A stretch of 64,000 nt of DNA from Merdiplasma sp905207905. Lineage in GTDB: Bacteria > Bacillota > Clostridia > Lachnospirales > Lachnospiraceae. The number at the start of each line of letters is the position of its first letter. The stretch's first letter is position 1. Positions 59,108-64,000 of the stretch are shown one piece after another. The DNA is taken from positions 1-64,000 of the forward strand of contig CABRXX010000001.1 in assembly GCA_902475025.1 (NCBI GenBank). Direction: 5' to 3'. Under the pieces are notes generated by a model. It was not told the DNA's origin and searched no databases. It saw only the letters and a program-made list of their open reading frames with translations. Position numbers and translations under genes: made by a program.

Positions 59108-59683
59108 ATGATGACAAAGAATATTATGATCGTAGGCGTTGGAGGACAGGGCTCTTTGCTGGCGAGCAAAATGCTGGGAAGACTGCTTTTGTCCCAGGGA
59201 TATGACGTAAAGGTATCCGAGGTTCATGGCATGAGTCAGAGAGGCGGAAGCGTTGTGACCTATGTGCGGTATGGAGATAAGGTTTATTCGCCGGTGATTG
59301 ATAAAGGGGAGGCAGACTTTATTATTTCCTTTGAAAAGCTGGAGGCAGCCAGATGGATCTCTTACCTGAAGAAGGACGGGAAGATTATCCTGTCCACTCA
59401 GGAGATTGATCCGATGCCCGTTATCATTGGAGCTGCCCAGTATCCGGAGAAGCTGGTGGAAAAGATGCAGGAGGCGGGAGCGGATGTAGACGCCATTGAC
59501 GCCCTGTCCCTAGCCATGGAGGCCGGTTCTCCCAAGGCGGTGAATCTGGTGCTTATGGGACGGCTGTCCAAATATTTTGATGCGCCTGTGGAGGCGTGGA
59601 TGAAAGCATTAGAGGAATGTGTGCCGCCCAAATTCCTGGAGATGAATAAGAAGGCGTTTGCTCTGGGACGGCAGGAGCAGTAG
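59108..59683 (+). CDS. iorB: Indolepyruvate:ferredoxin oxidoreductase, beta subunit
   Basis: A 191-residue gamma-type subunit of the 2-ketoacid:ferredoxin oxidoreductases. Motifs: NIMIVGVGGQGSLLASKMLG, VSEVHGMSQRGGSVVTYVRY (first 20 residues) and SFEKLEAARW. Together with IorA it forms the enzyme. Two adjacent ATG codons (59108 and 59111) follow a G-rich AAGGGGGATAGG. Its gene lies between iorA and the phenylacetate-CoA ligase gene, as in many anaerobes that ferment aromatic amino acids. Confidence 0.94.
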   Translation: MMTKNIMIVGVGGQGSLLASKMLGRLLLSQGYDVKVSEVHGMSQRGGSVVTYVRYGDKVYSPVIDKGEADFIISFEKLEAARWISYLKKDGKIILSTQEIDPMPVIIGAAQYPEKLVEKMQEAGADVDAIDALSLAMEAGSPKAVNLVLMGRLSKYFDAPVEAWMKALEECVPPKFLEMNKKAFALGRQEQ

Positions 59684-59780
59684 AGGAACAAAACTGCAAA
59701 TATTTTTCCTGAAAATCCGGGAGCAGGCAGGTTTCAAACCGGGGAATGAGCAGGAGGTTTGTTTTATGAGGAGGGAAATT

Positions 59781-61088
59781 ATGGAAAAGCACTATTATCA
59801 GCCGGAGATTGAGACCATGCCGGTGGAGAAGATCAAGGAGCATCAGAGCCAGTGTCTGGTGAAACAGGTTCGCCATGTGTGGGACAATGTTCCCTATTAT
59901 CGAAAAAAGATGGAGGCGGCAGGGGTAAGGCCGGAGGACATCCATGGGATCGAGGATTTGCACAAACTGCCTTTTGTCACCAAGGACGATCTGAGGGAGG
60001 CGTATCCTTATGGTTTGCTGGCAAAACCGCTGGAAGACTGTGTGCGGATTCAGTCCACCAGCGGCACTACGGGTCGCAGAGTGGTGGCTTTTTATACACA
60101 GCACGACCTGGATCTGTGGGAGGACTGCTGTGCCAGAGCCATTGTTGCAGCAGGAGGCTCCAGGGAGGATGTGGTTCATGTCAGCTATGGTTACGGACTT
60201 TTTACCGGAGGTCCGGGTTTAAACGGAGGCTCTCACAAGGTGGGATGCCTTACCATTCCCATGTCCTCCGGGAACACGGAGCGGCAGATCCAATTTATGG
60301 CAGATCTGGGGTCAACGATTCTTTGCTGTACGCCTTCCTACGCAGCCTATCTGGGAGAGACGATTGCAGAAAAGGGAATGCAAAATCAGATCAGGCTGAA
60401 AGCGGGCATCTTCGGGGCAGAGGCCTGGACGGAGGAGATGCGCCGGGATATCGAAGAAAAGCTGGGTATTAAGGCTTACGATATTTATGGGCTTACAGAG
60501 ATCAGCGGTCCCGGAGTGGCTTTTGAGTGTGAAGAGCAGAATGGAATGCACATCAATGAGGATCATTTCATTGCGGAGATCATTGATCCCAAAACTGGAG
60601 AAGTGCTTCCGGAGGGAGAGAAAGGAGAACTGGTATTTACCAGTATCACCAAAGAGGCCTTTCCGCTTTTGCGCTATCGTACCAAGGATCTGTGCGTCCT
60701 CAGCAGAAAGCCCTGTTCCTGCGGCAGAACTCATATTCGTATGCATAAACCCATGGGCAGAAGCGATGATATGCTGATCATTCGGGGCGTGAATGTATTC
60801 CCGTCTCAGATTGAAACGGTACTTTTGAATGCCGGCATGACGCCGAATTATCAGATCGTTGTGGATCGGAAAAATAATACAGATACCTTTGATATCAATG
60901 TAGAAATGTCCCAGGAGATGTTCTCGGATAATATGGCAGAAGTGTCCAACCGAGAGAAAGAACTGGTGGCTGCCCTGAAAGCAATGCTGGGGATTCAGGC
61001 GAAGGTGCATCTGGTGGCGCCCAAGTCCATTACCAGAAGCGAGGGCAAGGCAGTGCGTGTGATAGATAAGCGGAAACTGTATGAATAG
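59781..61088 (+). CDS. paaK: Phenylacetate--CoA ligase
   Basis: A 435-residue PaaK-type AMP-forming ligase interconverting aryl acetates and aryl-acetyl-CoA; in iorAB operons the ligase may run to release arylacetate with ATP gain or to activate it. Motifs: VPYYRKKMEAAG, QSTSGTTGRRVVAFYT, DIYGLTEISGPGVAFEC, RYRTKDL and GRSDDMLIIRGVNVFPSQIE. Two start sites each have a ribosome site: ATG 59766 (AGGAGG 8 nt before) and ATG 59781 (GAGGAGG 6 nt before). I list the latter because family members begin near EKHYYQPEIETMP; the extra residues would be MRREI. Confidence 0.92.
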   Translation: MEKHYYQPEIETMPVEKIKEHQSQCLVKQVRHVWDNVPYYRKKMEAAGVRPEDIHGIEDLHKLPFVTKDDLREAYPYGLLAKPLEDCVRIQSTSGTTGRRVVAFYTQHDLDLWEDCCARAIVAAGGSREDVVHVSYGYGLFTGGPGLNGGSHKVGCLTIPMSSGNTERQIQFMADLGSTILCCTPSYAAYLGETIAEKGMQNQIRLKAGIFGAEAWTEEMRRDIEEKLGIKAYDIYGLTEISGPGVAFECEEQNGMHINEDHFIAEIIDPKTGEVLPEGEKGELVFTSITKEAFPLLRYRTKDLCVLSRKPCSCGRTHIRMHKPMGRSDDMLIIRGVNVFPSQIETVLLNAGMTPNYQIVVDRKNNTDTFDINVEMSQEMFSDNMAEVSNREKELVAALKAMLGIQAKVHLVAPKSITRSEGKAVRVIDKRKLYE

Positions 61089-61102
61089 ATAGGGGGATTT
61101 TT

Positions 61103-61534
61103 ATGTCAGTGAAGCAGATTTCAGTATTTATTGAAAATAAAAGCGGAGGCCTGGCGGCCATCACCGATGAACTGGCTGCAGAGGGAATCAATCTGCGAGC
61201 CTTATCCATGGCGGACAACGCGGATTTCGGCATCCTCCGCTTAATCGTGGATGATGTGTTTAAGGCGGGGAATGTGCTAAAGGATCATGGCCATGTGTAT
61301 ACCATCACCGATGTGATCGCTGTGGCTGCAGAAGATCAGCCGGGCAGTGTGGCGAAGATCATATCTATTCTGGCAAAGGAGAATATCAGTCTGGATTACA
61401 CCTACGCATTTTTCCAGAAAAAGGCAGGTCTTGCCTGCATGATTATCCGGGTGGCGGATATGGCCAAGGCAGTAAAACTGCTGGGAAAGAACGGCATCCG
61501 TACCCTGTCAGAAGAAGAGCTGACAATGGTGTAG
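61103..61534 (+). CDS. Tandem ACT-domain amino acid-binding protein
   Basis: A 143-residue protein made of two ACT domains: about 1-65 (ISVFIENKSGGLAAITDELA) and about 68-140 (IAVAAEDQPGSVAKIISILA). It has no catalytic domain. Such stand-alone proteins are often found behind iorAB/paaK, where they probably sense an aromatic amino acid, perhaps acting with the TrpR-like regulator at the front of the operon. It starts 14 bp after paaK with a GGGGG ribosome-like site and ends at the terminator at 61614-61668. Confidence 0.9.
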   Translation: MSVKQISVFIENKSGGLAAITDELAAEGINLRALSMADNADFGILRLIVDDVFKAGNVLKDHGHVYTITDVIAVAAEDQPGSVAKIISILAKENISLDYTYAFFQKKAGLACMIIRVADMAKAVKLLGKNGIRTLSEEELTMV

Positions 61535-61613
61535 AGACAGGCGGTATGTGAGAAACCTGAACAGGGAGGAAGCAAAAGGGAAACCAGACGGTCTGGAGAG
61601 AAGGAATGTTAGG

Positions 61614-61668
61614 AAAGCCAGTGTAACAGAGGAATGAGTGACCTGTGTTACACCGGCTTTTGTGTTTT
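61614..61668 (+). terminator. Terminator of the ior operon
   Basis: AAAGCCAGTGTAACAGAGG pairs with CCTGTGTTACACCGGCTTT (mostly complementary) and is followed by TGTGTTTTT. It lies between the ACT gene and the convergent alkyltransferase gene. Confidence 0.75.
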
Positions 61669-61708
61669 TCAGTGCCAGCAGACGATACTTGCGTCCACAG
61701 CTTCCGTT

Positions 61709-62230
61709 TTAGGTTCGTACACCCTCCAGTCTTAGCAGCCAGTCTTTGCGCTCCAGCCCTCCGGCGTAGCCGGTAAGGCTGCCGTTGGCGCCCACCACCC
61801 GGTGGCAGGGAACGATCAGAGAGATGGGGTTATGTCCCACTGCCTGCCCCACTGCCTGGGCCGAGAAGTGGGGCAGCCCTTTTTCTTTTGCCACAAGGGC
61901 GGCAATTTCTCCGTAGGTCCTTGTCTGGCCGTAGGGGATCTTGGTCAAAAGCTGCCAGATGCTCTGGCGAAAGGCGGTGCCTCTTAGATTTAGAGGGGGC
62001 GTAAAATCCGGATGAAGGCCGTTAAAATACAGATGTAGCCATTGCTTTGTCTGGTCAAACACAGGCAGAGCTTTTTCGATGGGATTTTCCGTTCCAGAGA
62101 GGGAGGAAGCAAAATATTTCTGTTTCTCAAACCAAAGTCCCGTAAGATGCTGGCCGTCGCTGGCCAGGGTGATGGTTCCCAGCGGAGAAGGGCAGTGAGT
62201 GATATAATCCGCAGTATTGATCTGATCCAT
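61709..62230 (-). CDS. ogt: Methylated-DNA--protein-cysteine methyltransferase
   Basis: Repairs O6-alkylguanine by moving the alkyl group to its own Cys. The 173-residue protein has an N-terminal ribonuclease-like domain (SPLGTITLASDGQHLTGLWF), the FRQSIWQLLTKIPYGQTRTY (first 20 residues) helix, SAQAVGQAVGHNP and the active-site IVPCHRVVGANGSLTGYAGG. AGGAG lies 9-10 nt before the ATG at 62230. The second alkyltransferase-family gene is 96 bp upstream on the same strand; the spacer contains a short direct repeat of CTTATTTGGAGC. Confidence 0.94.
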   Translation of the reverse strand: MDQINTADYITHCPSPLGTITLASDGQHLTGLWFEKQKYFASSLSGTENPIEKALPVFDQTKQWLHLYFNGLHPDFTPPLNLRGTAFRQSIWQLLTKIPYGQTRTYGEIAALVAKEKGLPHFSAQAVGQAVGHNPISLIVPCHRVVGANGSLTGYAGGLERKDWLLRLEGVRT

Positions 62231-62326
62231 GTTATGTGTTCTCCTACTTCTTTCTGGAAGGCGACGCTTTCTGGAACGTTCTTATTTGGAGCATCCTTAT
62301 TTGGAGCGTCCCTTCTCTTCGCCAGC

Positions 62327-62644
62327 TTATTCTTCCTCCCAATTCCAGCGGCAGACATTCATATTTACGCAGCCGTTGGCCTTAAAAGAAACACCCTCCT
62401 CCAAAAGCCGGAGCCGTTGTTCAGGAAAGTGGGGAGCCAGCCGCCCGGCGCTGTTTACCACTCGGTGGCAGGGGTAGGCTCCGTAGTGTTCTGCCATGCT
62501 CAGAACCCTGCCTACCAGGCGGGAATTTTTTTCCCTGCCGATAAGCGCGGCGATCTGTCCGTAGGAAGCCACCTTCCCGGCAGGGATTTCTTCTACTACA
62601 GATAAGATTTCATAGATAAGACGCTCATTCAGGGTAGGTGTCAT
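62327..62644 (-). CDS. MGMT-family single-domain protein
   Basis: A 105-residue protein comprising only the C-terminal alkyltransferase domain: VEEIPAGKVASYGQIAALIG, RLVGRVLSM and AYPCHRVVNSAGRLAP. The active-site Cys is kept (PCHRV), unlike alkyltransferase-like (Atl) proteins that have Trp there, so it may be catalytic or only bind alkylated DNA. The C-terminus (NGCVNMNVCRWNWEEE) is unusually Cys/Trp/Asn-rich. AGGAGG precedes the ATG at 62644. Presumably co-transcribed with ogt. Confidence 0.85.
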   Translation of the reverse strand: MTPTLNERLIYEILSVVEEIPAGKVASYGQIAALIGREKNSRLVGRVLSMAEHYGAYPCHRVVNSAGRLAPHFPEQRLRLLEEGVSFKANGCVNMNVCRWNWEEE

Positions 62645-62839
62645 GATTGCAGCCTCCTGTTTTGCTGACGTTTTTCGTTTGCCGGCAATTTTTGCTCATG
62701 CTTCTGTTGCCTTTTTATTGTATATGGCTTCCATCCATACGGCAAGTAGAAAAATTTTTTGTCGGTCCGTTATCCAGTGGTTTGTCTGGAAACAATTTCC
62801 ATGGATAGCAGGGAGAAACAGGTAATCTTAAGATTTCAT

Positions 62840-62868
62840 TTGACAGCTTTCGGGAATTTGTGTAAGAT
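62840..62868 (+). promoter_or_regulatory. Promoter of the secreted protein gene
   Basis: TTGACA (62840-62845), 17 bp, TAAGAT (62863-62868). The leader to the ATG at 62995 is about 120 nt. The 62645-62994 gap contains no other feature I can support. Confidence 0.75.
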
Positions 62869-62994
62869 TTTCTTGATCTCCGAGACAGAAGTTAGGAAGA
62901 ATTTCGGCTGAAAGTGGGAGGATCAGTCTTGACCGGAAGAAGGATCTTGGGATTTTTAAACAGGAGAGGCGTTGACAGAGAGGAGACGGAAGCT

Positions 62995-63687
62995 ATGATA
63001 ATAAAGAAATTTTGTGCAGCAGCAGTGACAACAGCCGTTTTTTTGACCATACCTATGGCTGCTATGGCTCAGGAGGGACTGGACTCAAAGGTAGAAATGG
63101 TGATTCCGGAGAAACATCTGATCCGCAATGAGGAGGGACGGATTATTGGGATCGATAGGACCAATGAGTCGGAAGGAGCAGAATATCACAGCGTGAGCCT
63201 TGAACAGCTGATGGAAACAGAGCAGTGGAAGGAGTATCAGGCTCTGGGCCTGACCTGGGATGAGAAAGAAGATAAGCTGTATTTTGCTGATATGGAAGTC
63301 ATATCCATAGATGATACTTATGAAAAGACTACCGCTTTGCAGTACATCCAGGAAGAGTGGTATGAGGAGGGGGAGGAGCCCAGGATTTCAGTCACTGCGG
63401 TGCGGGATTCTGACTATGAGCTCCAGTATTTTGAGTTTTATCGCTTGAATCTGAATGAGAATCTGCGCAGGGCTGCAGAGTATGTGGATGAAAGGCTGGA
63501 GGAAACGATCATGACAGCGGAGACGGACGAGGCAAAAGAACCGGAAGCGGTATTGGAAGGGGAAGAAGAACCAGATGCGGCTTCAAAGACGGATACAGAA
63601 GAGCCTTCGGCGATTGTTTCGATAATCGGAGGCGCAGACGGCCCCACCAGTATTTTTCTGGCGGGGAAGCTTGATGGGGAGGAATAG
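62995..63687 (+). CDS. Secreted protein with an OadB-like C-terminal motif
   Basis: A 230-residue protein of unknown function. It has a signal peptide (about 1-24: KFCAAAVTTAVFLTIPMAAM, cleaved near AMA-QE). An acidic central domain follows with predicted beta strands (VEMVIPEKHLIRNEEGRIIG; YFADMEVISIDDTYEKTTAL), and a Glu/Ala/Thr-rich linker (about 170-205). It ends in IIGGADGPTSIFLAGKL, which is the membrane motif of sodium-pumping decarboxylase beta subunits (OadB/GcdB) placed at the very C-terminus of an otherwise unrelated protein. The ATG at 62995 follows AGGAG; the GTG-type start at 62914 has no signal-peptide logic. Confidence 0.75.
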   Translation: MIIKKFCAAAVTTAVFLTIPMAAMAQEGLDSKVEMVIPEKHLIRNEEGRIIGIDRTNESEGAEYHSVSLEQLMETEQWKEYQALGLTWDEKEDKLYFADMEVISIDDTYEKTTALQYIQEEWYEEGEEPRISVTAVRDSDYELQYFEFYRLNLNENLRRAAEYVDERLEETIMTAETDEAKEPEAVLEGEEEPDAASKTDTEEPSAIVSIIGGADGPTSIFLAGKLDGEE

Positions 63688-63716
63688 ATCCTTTTTAAGA
63701 TTTGGGGAAACAGAGC

Positions 63717-64000
63717 TTACTGGTTTTTTGAATGGCAGAAGGGTTTGACCGTTTTTTCCAGCCTGTGGTAGAGATTGATAAAGATTCCCACTAAGAGGGC
63801 AGAAATGACGGTCCTTCCCGTACACCCCGGAATTTTCCGAACAGGAGGAAAGAGGCAGTGACTGCCAGGGGGGTCAGGATCGTGTCAAAGAGGATCTCCA
63901 TGGTTCCATAAGATTTTCCGGTGCATTTGGCCGGGGCTTTTACGAAAGCGTTGCCGGGAGTCAGGATCAGGTCGGCCTTTACAGCCAGAGTGATTCCAAG
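63717..64000 (-). pseudogene. Frameshifted 3' end of a YczE/DUF6198-like membrane protein gene
   Basis: Read leftwards from 64000, one frame gives TPGNAFVKAPAKCTGKSYGT, then ILFDTILTPLAVTASFLLFG and KFRGVREG, then soon stops at 63793. The adjacent frame continues TVISALLVGIFINLYHRLEK to a stop at 63717-63719. Joined, they read as the C-terminal half of a YczE/YyaS-type (DUF6198) membrane protein, whose members end in a G-TVI-ALLVGP-like helix. A single missing A near 63812 (GAAGGACC where GAAGGAACC is expected) explains the shift. It could be a true mutation or a sequencing error. The gene continues beyond the window. Confidence 0.6.

Noticed and set aside
1..64000. CRISPR array, tRNA, rRNA, prophage or complete insertion sequence
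   Set aside because: I looked for regularly spaced repeats, T-loop signatures, conserved rRNA blocks and transposase genes with terminal repeats and found none; the Rpn-like proteins lack element ends.

Overview
This window looks like a chromosomal segment of a spore-forming Gram-positive anaerobe of the Lachnospiraceae (Clostridia). The main reasons are a spoIIR gene with a candidate sigma-F promoter, purine-rich AGGAGG ribosome sites throughout, a class II (Firmicutes-type) galT, a carboxyspermidine-type polyamine operon, lysine and cobalamin riboswitches, indolepyruvate:ferredoxin oxidoreductase, and two Rpn/PD-(D/E)XK proteins. I saw no rRNA, tRNA, CRISPR array, intact insertion sequence or prophage.

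Layout. 0-4.9 kb: a partial coiled-coil gene, spoIIR, typA on the minus strand (stop codons overlapping), a tandem OB-fold SSB-like gene and a cobO-type adenosyltransferase. 4.9-8.4 kb: a lysine riboswitch with terminator controlling dapA-dapB-lysC. 8.7-12.7 kb: ilvE (minus), an RluA pseudouridine synthase, a secreted M28 peptidase and a small membrane protein. 12.8-20.7 kb: a strong promoter, a large structured RNA candidate and an intrinsic terminator, followed by a polyamine operon (arginine decarboxylase, aminopropyltransferase, ureohydrolase, carboxynorspermidine dehydrogenase and decarboxylase) ending in a Lon-like AAA+ ATPase that has Asn in place of the Walker B Asp. 20.9-30 kb: a sodium/solute symporter, YitT, the selenium-molybdenum hydroxylase maturation genes yqeC and yqeB, a HAD phosphatase, a DUF6483 protein, dihydropyrimidinase, an M42 peptidase and a DUF402 protein.

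30.4-44.4 kb is a carbohydrate region. A PfkB kinase and galT are followed by a visibly AT-richer operon: isomerase/epimerase, LacI regulator, RbsD, DMT transporter, ABC sugar importer, ThuA, zinc alcohol dehydrogenase and a TIM-barrel-like protein. A second PfkB kinase, clearly a paralogue of the first, closes it. Two LacI-type operator candidates lie 136 bp apart in front. The substrate is not obvious and this is a good candidate for an undescribed sugar pathway. 44.5-54.6 kb: two Rpn-type nucleases, greA, an orphan D12 adenine methylase overlapping an HD phosphohydrolase, a cobalamin riboswitch driving an exported CbiK chelatase, and an ECF sigma factor paired with a membrane-anchored beta-propeller protein. 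54.9-61.5 kb: an acyl-CoA synthetase divergent from an aromatic amino acid fermentation operon (TrpR-like regulator, iorA, iorB, paaK, tandem ACT protein). 61.7-64 kb: two alkyltransferase-family genes, a secreted protein ending in an OadB-like IGGADGPTSIF motif, and the frameshifted end of a YczE/DUF6198-like membrane gene.

Laid over the gene map are dispersed palindromic repeats in the intergenic gaps. Family A is a roughly 120-bp nested hairpin (five copies), family B a roughly 120-bp multi-hairpin unit (two full, two partial), and family D a conserved-arm hairpin (four copies). Most sit at gene ends and several carry intrinsic terminators.
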